Source: Prevotella sp. (GTDB lineage Bacteria > Bacteroidota > Bacteroidia > Bacteroidales > Bacteroidaceae). Taken from it: DNA of 64,000 nt. The notes below the pieces were generated by a model. It did no database searches and was not told where the DNA came from. It saw only the letters and a program-made list of their open reading frames with translations. Numbering within the stretch: the first letter of the stretch is position 1; the number at the start of each line of letters is the position of its first letter. Positions 1 to 8,423 of this stretch are shown piece after piece. A program made the translations under genes and the position numbers. The DNA lies in contig JAFZUS010000128.1 in assembly GCA_017618275.1 (NCBI GenBank), positions 1 to 64,000 on the forward strand. The letters run 5' to 3'.

Positions 1-1512
<1,512 letters not shown>

Positions 1513-1539
1513 AATCTTCTAGAATTTAAATGTTGATAA

Positions 1540-2253
1540 TTAGCAGCAGAAACTACCACAGCAAGAGCCATCGCAGAGACTGGGAGCGCATCCGAACCAG
1601 AATGCCAGAACCACAACGAGGAAGCAGAGCAGCAGCAATGTAACATAGATGATACCGATCACCTTCCAGCGCTGGAACCAGATCTTACCACTCCAGCCGA
1701 GCGTTTGCAGAGCCGACCAGAAACCATGAGAGAGATGGAACCAGAGAGCCACAAGCCAAACGATGTAAAGCACACTGAATACAGGATTTGAGAAAGTTTC
1801 CTTGATCCAGCCGAAGCCATCTGTAGGATCGATTACAGGCATAGCACCGATGAGTTCTGCGAACATCATGTTGTACCAGAAGTTCCAGAGGTGAATCAGC
1901 AAACCGACTACGATAATGAGTCCCAGCACGAGCATGTTCTTCGAAGCCCACTCCACCTTACCAGCATTGACTACCGTAGAAACCTCGTAGCGGTTGTCGC
2001 CACGGGCCGTGCGGTTTTGTGCCGTCAGGATGAAGGCATAGACGATGTGAATCACTGCCAAGGCAGCCAAACCAAGTGTTGCTACAACAGCATACCAGTT
2101 GGCACCCAGGAATTCGCAAATCATGTTGTAACCTTCCTCCGAGAAAAGCGCCACCATGTTCATGCAACCGTGGAAGGTCAGGAACAAGATCAGCGCAATA
2201 CCCGTTACGGACATTACAACTTTTCTACCAATTGATGAATTGATTAACCACAT
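1540..2253 (-). CDS. frdC: Fumarate reductase / succinate dehydrogenase cytochrome b subunit
   Basis: Membrane anchor (237 aa) that binds heme b and passes electrons between menaquinol and FrdAB. About five hydrophobic helices are visible, with histidines in or near them (FHGCMNMVALF about residue 28, IHIVYAFI, LLIHLWNFWYN, LWFHLSHGFW) matching the diheme B-type family. It starts MWLINSSIGRKVVMSVTG, typical of the family, and is first in the operon before frdA. A -7 box lies about 75 bp upstream. Odd: the last 16 residues hold six cysteines (CAPSLCDGSCCGSFCC), a Cys-rich tail that I do not recognise as a family feature. Confidence 0.93.
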   Translation of the reverse strand: MWLINSSIGRKVVMSVTGIALILFLTFHGCMNMVALFSEEGYNMICEFLGANWYAVVATLGLAALAVIHIVYAFILTAQNRTARGDNRYEVSTVVNAGKVEWASKNMLVLGLIIVVGLLIHLWNFWYNMMFAELIGAMPVIDPTDGFGWIKETFSNPVFSVLYIVWLVALWFHLSHGFWSALQTLGWSGKIWFQRWKVIGIIYVTLLLLCFLVVVLAFWFGCAPSLCDGSCCGSFCC

Positions 2254-2326
2254 AAGTTGTTGAATTTTAATTATTTAATAGATAAATGTTACTTAATTTT
2301 AGGTACGTGTGTACGCGTTGAGGGTA

Positions 2327-2334
2327 CAAAGGTA
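2327..2334 (-). promoter_or_regulatory. -7 promoter element of frdCAB
   Basis: On the minus strand this reads TACCTTTG, a full match to the Bacteroidetes -7 consensus TAnnTTTG, about 75 bp before the frdC start. The predicted transcript has a 5' leader of roughly 70 nt. Confidence 0.6.
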
Positions 2335-2387
2335 ATGAATAATTGTGAGAAATACAAACTTTTTTTCATTTTTCGTGTAGTTTTTTG

Positions 2388-2395
2388 TAACTTTG
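2388..2395 (+). promoter_or_regulatory. -7 promoter element before the sigma-factor remnant
   Basis: TAACTTTG matches the TAnnTTTG consensus 38 bp before the small reading frame at 2434. It suggests the remnant is still transcribed. Confidence 0.5.
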
Positions 2396-2433
2396 CTGCG
2401 TCTAACGGGTAAAAGATTCAAAACAGAAGGACA

Positions 2434-2625
2434 ATGACAACAGAAAGACAGTTTGCGCAAACCGTTGCAGAACACAAGAGCACCATCTACACCGTGTGCT
2501 ACATGTTCTCGCAAGATGCCGACGAAGTGAACGACCTGTTCCAGGAGGGTCTCAGCCTCAACTTCAAGACACAGCGCCAGTATCAGGACATCATCGACCA
2601 GATCGAAGACCTGACAGCCGAGTAG
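2434..2625 (+). pseudogene. Truncated sigma-70 family (ECF-like) sigma factor remnant or small ORF
   Basis: A 63-aa frame. Residues 1-33 (FAQTVAEHKSTIYTVCYMFS, then DADEVNDLFQE) look like the start of region 2 of Bacteroidetes ECF sigma factors, which are normally 160-190 aa. After NDLFQE the family sequence stops and 30 unrelated polar residues follow (FKTQRQYQDIIDQIEDLTAE). Regions 2.3-2.4 and all of region 4 are missing, so it cannot work as a normal sigma factor. It has its own -7 box and a good terminator, so it could be an expressed micro-protein that competes for core polymerase, or simply the product of an internal deletion. I favour a decayed gene. Confidence 0.5.
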
Positions 2626-2643
2626 GATACAATACAAATTGAA

Positions 2644-2680
2644 AATCCCCGAATCCTGGTGGTTCGGGGATTTTTTTATT
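2644..2680. terminator. Intrinsic terminator, usable on both strands
   Basis: Ten-bp perfect stem AATCCCCGAA / TTCGGGGATT (2644-2653 with 2663-2672), 9-nt loop, followed by a T tract on the plus strand. It sits between the converging sigma remnant and LUD gene. Confidence 0.85.
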
Positions 2681-3321
2681 CAGTAACCATAGTCTTCGCC
2701 AACAAGCACCACCTTGTGTTTTCCTTTCGGTGAGTTACGCAGGAAATGTACGTAGTTGCAGATGCTCTCAGGCGAATTGCAGTTGTGGCATACACCATCT
2801 ACCTGACAAGGTGTTTTGATGTCGAAACGGGCAGCATTAATGGGCGAGGCTGTGCTTCGGGCTCTTGCCAAAGCCGCCTCAACGGTCTGGGTCACTTTGT
2901 TCAAACCAATAATAAAGATGACCTTCTTGGGCCCCCACGTAATGGCAGCCACACGGTTGCCATTTCCATCAATGTTCACAATCACGCCATCCTCACTGAT
3001 GGCATTGGCACTCGAGAGATAGACATCAGCCGTAAAGGCGCGCTCGTAGATTTTCACCACTTCCTCACGATCTGTCAACTCATCACGATCGAGGACTTCA
3101 AGAGTTTCGCGATCTTTCAGTGCCTGAGGAATTCCCATATCTCGGATGGTCATCGAACCGCCCCACGTCACACTGCTCCCATCGGCAATTAGTTCAGATA
3201 CTTTCCTTACCGCCTCTGCTGCTGTCTTGCAGTAGAAAGCCTCCATGTTGCGCTGCTTCAGATTCTTAATCATCCGCTCCGCCAAACGTTCGTTTCTCAG
3301 TTCTTTTGGTGTCATATTCAT
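2680..3321 (-). CDS. LUD-domain protein (LutC/YkgG-like, DUF162)
   Basis: Cytosolic protein of 213 aa. It has the LUD fold seen in LutB/LutC lactate-utilisation proteins: AFYCKTAAEAVRKVSELI, a glycine-rich TWGGSMTIRDMG (about 47-58), SSANAISEDGVIVNIDGNGNR (split here as SSANAISEDG plus VNIDGNGNR), and the cysteine segment VDGVCHNCNSPESIC near the C terminus. I chose MNMTPKELRNERL at 3321; the frame stays open further upstream but that stretch covers the divergent promoter and looks like non-coding sequence. No LutA or LutB neighbour is visible, so a lactate role is unproven; stand-alone LUD proteins are common in Bacteroidetes and uncharacterised. Confidence 0.8.
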   Translation of the reverse strand: MNMTPKELRNERLAERMIKNLKQRNMEAFYCKTAAEAVRKVSELIADGSSVTWGGSMTIRDMGIPQALKDRETLEVLDRDELTDREEVVKIYERAFTADVYLSSANAISEDGVIVNIDGNGNRVAAITWGPKKVIFIIGLNKVTQTVEAALARARSTASPINAARFDIKTPCQVDGVCHNCNSPESICNYVHFLRNSPKGKHKVVLVGEDYGY

Positions 3322-3373
3322 TGGATTTTGGTGCAAAGATACGATATTCCTTGGAATTATCAAAAAGAATTCA

Positions 3374-3381
3374 TATCTTTG
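3374..3381 (+). promoter_or_regulatory. -7 promoter element of the Memo-AMMECR1 gene
   Basis: TATCTTTG, with CTTG at 3350-3353 separated by 20 nt in the -33 position. The ATG follows only 10 nt after the box, so the leader is nearly absent. Confidence 0.6.
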
Positions 3382-3391
3382 CGCAGAAAAT

Positions 3392-4852
3392 ATGAGAATA
3401 ATTGTAATAATCATAATAGCAATGGTGATGAATGCGTGTGACGGACAGACGAAGCAGGCAGTGGTGCGACCTGCCACACAGGCAAACCGATTCTATACGG
3501 GGGACGCTGAGGAACTGAGACAAGAGGTGGATAGTTTCCTAAGAATGCACCGTGGGAAGACGCAGTATGAGAATATGGCAGCAGTGATCGTGCCCCATGC
3601 AGGGTATTATTACTCGGGCAATGTGGCTGCATCGGCGTATATGTCGATTGACAATAAGAAGCCATACAAGCGGATTTTCCTGCTGGGACCGAGTCATCAT
3701 GAGTGGCTCAACGGGGCTTCGGTGAATACAGAGGCTGACTATTATGCCACACCTTTAGGCAATGTGAAGGTAGACCACGAAACGGCTGTCAAATTAACCG
3801 AGGATTCTGCGTTTTTCTACCGTCCTGAGGCACACGACAGGGAGCATTGCTTGGAAGTGCAGTTACCGTTCTTGCAACGTAGGTTTGGCGAGAATCTGCC
3901 ACCCATCGTACCGATTATCATTTCCACCAACGACTATCAAAAGTTGAAACAAATGGCGGAGGTACTTAAGCCGTATTTCACAGATGAGAACCTGTTTGTG
4001 ATTAGTAGCGACTTTTCGCACTACCCTAACTACGAGGATGCCTGCGAGGTGGATGCTCGGACAGGAAAGGCGATTGAGACAGGCCATGTGGAGGAGTTCA
4101 TTGCCACCATCGAAGCAAATGAAAGATTCGGAAAACGAAACCTGGCCACAAGTGCCTGCGGACAGTTTCCTATTATCACACTGATGCTGATGCTCGACGG
4201 GTATTACGAGGTGAAGCATCTGATGTATCAGAACTCTGGCGACATCAGCGGTGATCATTCTCGTGTGGTGGGCTATCATTCGTTTGCTTTCTTACGTAAG
4301 GATAGTACGAATTTCGTACTCTCCGACACAGATAAGCGTCTGCTGAAAGAGATTGCATTACAGAGTATCAAAGACTCTCTCGATGGGAAACCCATCACAC
4401 AGCCAGATCTTAGTTCTATATCCTCAGTAGTTAGTTCAAAGTGTGGTGCATTTGTATCATTGCATGAGCACGGACGACTTCGTGGCTGTATCGGACATTT
4501 CGGCGAGGACTATCCGCTGTATGAGATTGTTTCCCAAATGGCCCGTTCCGCCGCCTTCGAGGATCCGCGGTTCGCGCCTGTCCGTCGTGAAGAACTGGAA
4601 GATCTTGATATCGAGATATCCGTACTCACACCCATGAGGCGCATCCAAAGTCTCGATGAGTTGGAACTGCACCGTCACGGCATCTATATCCGAAAGGGCT
4701 ACCGCAGTGGTACATTTCTACCCCAAGTGGCCGATGAGGTGAACTGGACAAAAGAAGAATTCGTGGGACACTGCTCTCAGGACAAGGCCGGACTCGGATG
4801 GAACGGCTGGAAAGACGCAGAATTGTATGTATATGAGGCCATTGTGTTCTGA
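3392..4852 (+). CDS. Memo-AMMECR1 fusion (AmmeMemoRadiSam system proteins B and A), putative lipoprotein
   Basis: A 486-aa fusion of two normally separate proteins. Residues about 25-300 are the Memo family (RPATQANRFYTGDAEELR; the metal-site-like histidines IVPHAGYYYSG, LGPSHHEWLNG and DFSHYPNYEDA). Residues about 320-486 are AMMECR1 (HEHGRLRGCIGHF, RSAAFEDPRFAPV, EISVLTP). Start MRIIVIIIIAMVMNACDG at 3392 gives a hydrophobic stretch ending at a cysteine, a loose lipobox, so the protein may be exported and lipid-anchored. Its stop overlaps the start of the radical SAM gene (TGATG), so the two are translationally coupled. The biochemical role of this three-part system is unknown; the fold assignment is firm, the export is inferred. 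Confidence 0.87.
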   Translation: MRIIVIIIIAMVMNACDGQTKQAVVRPATQANRFYTGDAEELRQEVDSFLRMHRGKTQYENMAAVIVPHAGYYYSGNVAASAYMSIDNKKPYKRIFLLGPSHHEWLNGASVNTEADYYATPLGNVKVDHETAVKLTEDSAFFYRPEAHDREHCLEVQLPFLQRRFGENLPPIVPIIISTNDYQKLKQMAEVLKPYFTDENLFVISSDFSHYPNYEDACEVDARTGKAIETGHVEEFIATIEANERFGKRNLATSACGQFPIITLMLMLDGYYEVKHLMYQNSGDISGDHSRVVGYHSFAFLRKDSTNFVLSDTDKRLLKEIALQSIKDSLDGKPITQPDLSSISSVVSSKCGAFVSLHEHGRLRGCIGHFGEDYPLYEIVSQMARSAAFEDPRFAPVRREELEDLDIEISVLTPMRRIQSLDELELHRHGIYIRKGYRSGTFLPQVADEVNWTKEEFVGHCSQDKAGLGWNGWKDAELYVYEAIVF

Positions 4853-5715
4853 TGGAGTGTCGGTATTATCAAAAATTAGATGATGGAAGAGTAGAGTGTC
4901 TTCTCTGTCCGCATCATTGCCGTATATCCGATGGCAAAACGGGAATCTGCCACAGTCGTCGCAATCATAGTGGCATACTCATCAGTGAGGTCTATGCCAA
5001 ACCTTGTGCTCTGGCCATCGACCCCATTGAGAAGAAACCGCTCTACCACTTCCATCCAGGCACCACATGTCTCTCCATCGCCTGCACAGGCTGTAATTTC
5101 CGTTGTCTGAACTGTCAGAACCACGATATCTCGCAGGTCTCGCCCTCAGATGTTAATCATTATCATTTATCGCCCGAAGAAGTAGTAGGCCTCTGCCAGA
5201 AGCATCACTGCCCAGGTATCGCCTACACTTATACCGAGCCGTTCACTTACATTGAATATATCATCGATTGTGCCCGTCTGGCCCACGAGGCAGGTCTCTG
5301 GAATATTCTCGTTACGGCAGGTTACGTCTGTCAAGAGCCTTTAAACGACCTCCTGCCCTATCTCGATGCTGCCAACATCGACCTGAAATCGTTCAGCGAC
5401 GACATCTACCACCAAGTCAGCGGAGGACATTTGCAACCCGTACTCGACACTATTCTTACAATGCACAATGCTGGCGTATGGATAGAACTTACCAACCTCG
5501 TCATTCCTGGCATCAACGATGATATGAACATGATTCGTCAGATGTGCCGTTGGCTCGTCTCAAACGGTCTTTCTGACGCTCCATTACATTTCAGTCGCTT
5601 TTTCCCTCGCTTCAAGATGCAGGACAAGTCTCCCACTTCCATCCAAACACTACAAGCCGCCAAACAAGTGGCTGAGGAGGAGGGCATCAAACATGTATAC
5701 TTAGGAAACGTATGA
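4852..5715 (+). CDS. amrS: AmmeMemoRadiSam system radical SAM enzyme
   Basis: Radical S-adenosylmethionine enzyme of 287 aa, related to pyruvate-formate-lyase activating enzymes. The cluster motif CNFRCLNC (Cx3Cx2C, about residues 81-88) binds the 4Fe-4S cluster. An additional N-terminal cysteine set is visible (ECLLCPHHC about 15-23, GICHSR), as in this subfamily. YTYTEPFTYIEYI and DLKSFSDDIYHQVSGG match the TIM-barrel core. It overlaps the preceding Memo-AMMECR1 gene by one base. The substrate is unknown for the whole family. If the partner is exported, enzyme and partner would lie on opposite sides of the inner membrane, which is a puzzle. Confidence 0.9.
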   Translation: MECRYYQKLDDGRVECLLCPHHCRISDGKTGICHSRRNHSGILISEVYAKPCALAIDPIEKKPLYHFHPGTTCLSIACTGCNFRCLNCQNHDISQVSPSDVNHYHLSPEEVVGLCQKHHCPGIAYTYTEPFTYIEYIIDCARLAHEAGLWNILVTAGYVCQEPLNDLLPYLDAANIDLKSFSDDIYHQVSGGHLQPVLDTILTMHNAGVWIELTNLVIPGINDDMNMIRQMCRWLVSNGLSDAPLHFSRFFPRFKMQDKSPTSIQTLQAAKQVAEEEGIKHVYLGNV

Positions 5716-5778
5716 TTTCTTTGGAAGCAAAATTTCACTTTTTCTCTGAAACAATGCAACTATATGCAGAGAATTTCG

Positions 5779-5786
5779 TAATTTTG
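5779..5786 (+). promoter_or_regulatory. -7 promoter element of mnmG
   Basis: TAATTTTG, full match to TAnnTTTG, 17 nt before the mnmG ATG. Confidence 0.55.
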
Positions 5787-5802
5787 CGGGCAGAAATAAG
5801 AT

Positions 5803-7764
5803 ATGAATATGATACTGAAGTATGATGTCATTGTTATTGGAGGTGGTCATGCGGGTTGTGAGGCAGCCTGCGCCAGTGCCAACATGGGTGCAAAGACCTG
5901 TCTGGTAACGATGGATATGAATAAGATTGCACAGATGTCGTGCAATCCAGCCATTGGTGGCATCGCTAAAGGACAGATAGTCAGAGAGATAGATGCGCTT
6001 GGCGGACAAATGGGTTTAGTCACTGATGCCACCTCGATACAATTCCGGATGCTGAATGTTGGTAAGGGACCAGCGGTGTGGAGTCCAAGAGCGCAATGCG
6101 ACAGAGGAAAGTTCATCTGGGAATGGCGCAGACGACTCGATGAAACGGAGAATCTGGAAATCTGGCAAGACCAGGCAGATGAACTCATTGTAGAGTCTGT
6201 TGCTGTGGCACAGCCGCTCGGCTCTGCCGCTTCGCTCGTCGAAGAACAAACAAAACGGGCCATTGGTGTGCGCACCATCTGGGGTGCAGAAATCTATGCC
6301 AAATGCATCATCCTGACAGCAGGCACCTTCCTCAACGGCTTGATGCATATTGGCAGGAAGATGGTAGATGGAGGACGTATTGCAGAACCAGCAGTGCCCC
6401 ATCTCACAGAAAGCATCACTCGTCATGGGGTTGTATCAGCCAGGATGAAGACAGGAACACCTGTACGCATCGACAAGCGTTCCGTACATTTCGAGGACTT
6501 GGAGATCCAGCCAGGCGAAAACCGCCCCTATCAGTTCAGTTATCTGAACCAAAGCGGAGCCCTGAAGCAATTGCCCTGTTGGACAGTGAACACCAACGAG
6601 GAGGTGCATGAAATCCTGAAAAGCGGTTTGGCCGACTCCCCACTCTATAATGGACAGATTCAATCGATAGGACCTCGCTATTGTCCTTCGATAGAAACGA
6701 AACTCGTCACCTTCCCAGACCGTGAAAAACATCCTTTGTTCTTGGAGCCAGAAGGCGAAAATACCAATGAGATGTATCTCAATGGCTTTTCTTCTTCACT
6801 ACCTATGGATGTACAGATAAATGCCTTGAGAAAAATGCCTGCTTTCAGGGATGTGAAGGTATATAGACCTGGGTACGCCATTGAATATGATTTCTTCGAC
6901 CCAACCCAATTAAACCACTCGTTGGAATCGAAAGTGATTGCCAATCTCTTTATGGCTGGACAGGTTAATGGTACTACGGGTTACGAAGAGGCTGGAGGCC
7001 AAGGAACGATAGCAGGTATCAATGCTGCCCTGAAGGCTGGTTCTGCTGGCAGTTGTGGCACAGCAACAAACAAGACCGAACCGTTTGTGCTCCATCGCGA
7101 TGAGGCCTATATCGGCGTACTCATCGACGACTTGGTGACAAAAGGTGTAGACGAGCCCTATCGTATGTTTACCTCTCGTGCCGAATATCGTATCCTACTG
7201 CGTCAAGATGATGCAGATGCCCGTCTCACCGAGAAGGCATATGAATTAGGTCTGGCAAAAAGAGAAAGGTACGACTGGTGGTTGGAGAAAAAACAGCACA
7301 TCGAAGAAATCGAATCTTTCTGTCAAGACTTTGCGATTAAACCGAAATTGATCAATTCATCTCTCGAAGCCCTTGGCACCACCCCACTTCAGTTTGGTTG
7401 TAAACTCATTGATCTGGTGAACCGCCCCCAACTCAATCTAGCCAATCTCTCGGAAATCATTCCAGCATTAAAAGAGGTATTAAACCGCCCGGTTAATCGC
7501 AAAGAAGAAATCGCAGAGGCTGCAGAGATCAGGATGAAATATAAAGGATACATCGAAAGGGAAAAGGTGGTTGCAGAGAAGATGCACCGTTTGGAGAACA
7601 TCAAGATCAAGGGACACTTCAACTACGAAGAACTGCAAGGTCTCTCCACCGAGTGTCGACAGAAACTGATGAAGATCCAACCCGAGACATTGGCACAGGC
7701 CAGTCGTATTCCTGGAGTCTCTCCGAGCGACATCAATGTGCTCCTAGTTCTGATGGGGAGATAA
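5803..7764 (+). CDS. mnmG: tRNA uridine-5-carboxymethylaminomethyl modification enzyme MnmG (GidA)
   Basis: FAD-dependent enzyme that works with MnmE to make cmnm5U at the wobble base of certain tRNAs. Clear signatures are VIVIGGGHAGCEAA at the N terminus, MSCNPAIGGIAKG, GPAVWSPRAQCDR, TGTFLNG-like ILTAGTFLNGLMHIG, GQVNGTTGYEEAGGQG and DEPYRMFTSRAEYRILLRQDDAD (given here as SRAEYRILLRQDDAD). At 653 aa it is about 25-30 aa longer than usual; the extra residues seem to be two low-complexity insertions, near 6211-6250 (VAQPLGSAASLVEEQ) and 7036-7070 (GSAGSCGTATN). Start MNMILKYDV fits the family. First of the mnmG-apt-uvrC run; mnmG is often near the replication origin. Confidence 0.97.
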   Translation: MNMILKYDVIVIGGGHAGCEAACASANMGAKTCLVTMDMNKIAQMSCNPAIGGIAKGQIVREIDALGGQMGLVTDATSIQFRMLNVGKGPAVWSPRAQCDRGKFIWEWRRRLDETENLEIWQDQADELIVESVAVAQPLGSAASLVEEQTKRAIGVRTIWGAEIYAKCIILTAGTFLNGLMHIGRKMVDGGRIAEPAVPHLTESITRHGVVSARMKTGTPVRIDKRSVHFEDLEIQPGENRPYQFSYLNQSGALKQLPCWTVNTNEEVHEILKSGLADSPLYNGQIQSIGPRYCPSIETKLVTFPDREKHPLFLEPEGENTNEMYLNGFSSSLPMDVQINALRKMPAFRDVKVYRPGYAIEYDFFDPTQLNHSLESKVIANLFMAGQVNGTTGYEEAGGQGTIAGINAALKAGSAGSCGTATNKTEPFVLHRDEAYIGVLIDDLVTKGVDEPYRMFTSRAEYRILLRQDDADARLTEKAYELGLAKRERYDWWLEKKQHIEEIESFCQDFAIKPKLINSSLEALGTTPLQFGCKLIDLVNRPQLNLANLSEIIPALKEVLNRPVNRKEEIAEAAEIRMKYKGYIEREKVVAEKMHRLENIKIKGHFNYEELQGLSTECRQKLMKIQPETLAQASRIPGVSPSDINVLLVLMGR

Positions 7765-7780
7765 TGTTCCACGTGAAACA
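7765..7780. other. parS-like centromere site 1
   Basis: TGTTCCACGTGAAACA begins at the mnmG stop codon and fits the ParB/Spo0J binding consensus TGTTNCACGTGAAACA at every position. In other bacteria such sites lie near oriC and load ParB for chromosome segregation. A second near-copy sits 566 bp further on. Confidence 0.85.
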
Positions 7781-7814
7781 AACAACATGTAACAACAATT
7801 ATAACTTACTGATT

Positions 7815-8342
7815 ATGAACAACAAAGTACTGATTGACAATTTGCGTTGCATACCAGACTTCCCCAAGAAGGGTATCAACTTCAGAGACGTAACAACCCT
7901 ATTTAAAAACGGCGAATGCATGAAGATCATGCTCGACGAACTTGAGACGATTTACAAAGACAAGGGCATCACCAAAATCGTCGGCATTGAGAGCCGAGGT
8001 TTTGTGATGGCTTCAGCATTAGCAGGAAGACTTGGTTGCGGAGTGGTACTAGCCCGCAAACCAGGAAAACTACCAGCAACTGTGATTAAAGAGTCATTCT
8101 CAAAAGAATATGGCGTAGACACCATCGAGATGCATATCGACTCCATCGAAGAGAATGACGTAGTGCTAATCCATGATGATTTGTTGGCGACTGGTGGCAC
8201 GGCGAAGGCTGCCTACAATCTGGTACAGCACTTTCATCCTAAGAAGGTTTACATGAACTTTATCATCGAAATCACAGATGAAGGTCTGCACGGACGCGAC
8301 CTGTTTGAAGGCATCGACCTAAAAACATTGTTGACCATATAA
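7815..8342 (+). CDS. apt: Adenine phosphoribosyltransferase
   Basis: Purine-salvage enzyme converting adenine and PRPP to AMP. The 175-aa translation from MNNKVLIDNLRCIPDFPKKG at 7815 matches the family length. The PRPP-binding loop is VVLIHDDLLATGGTAKA (about residues 116-132); GIESRGFVMASALAGRLG and ARKPGKLP are also typical of APRT. The frame runs open 162 bp further upstream but that part overlaps mnmG and covers parS site 1, so I place the start at 7815. The gene is bracketed by two parS-like sites, one in each flanking gap. Confidence 0.96.
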   Translation: MNNKVLIDNLRCIPDFPKKGINFRDVTTLFKNGECMKIMLDELETIYKDKGITKIVGIESRGFVMASALAGRLGCGVVLARKPGKLPATVIKESFSKEYGVDTIEMHIDSIEENDVVLIHDDLLATGGTAKAAYNLVQHFHPKKVYMNFIIEITDEGLHGRDLFEGIDLKTLLTI

Positions 8343-8345
8343 GAA

Positions 8346-8361
8346 GGTTCCACGTGAAACA
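8346..8361. other. parS-like centromere site 2
   Basis: GGTTCCACGTGAAACA, identical to site 1 except for the first base, in the apt-uvrC gap. The CACGTG core and AAACA half are intact. Confidence 0.75.
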
Positions 8362-8423
8362 ATACGCGGTGAAAGTCCTATAAACAAAGGGATTTCGGAA
8401 GGTTGACAAACAAAGTAAAAGGG

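Noticed and set aside
3322-3477. N-terminal extension of the LUD protein (52 residues, hydrophobic)
   Set aside because: This part covers the divergent promoter and the start of the Memo fusion on the other strand; LUD similarity begins at MNMTPKEL.
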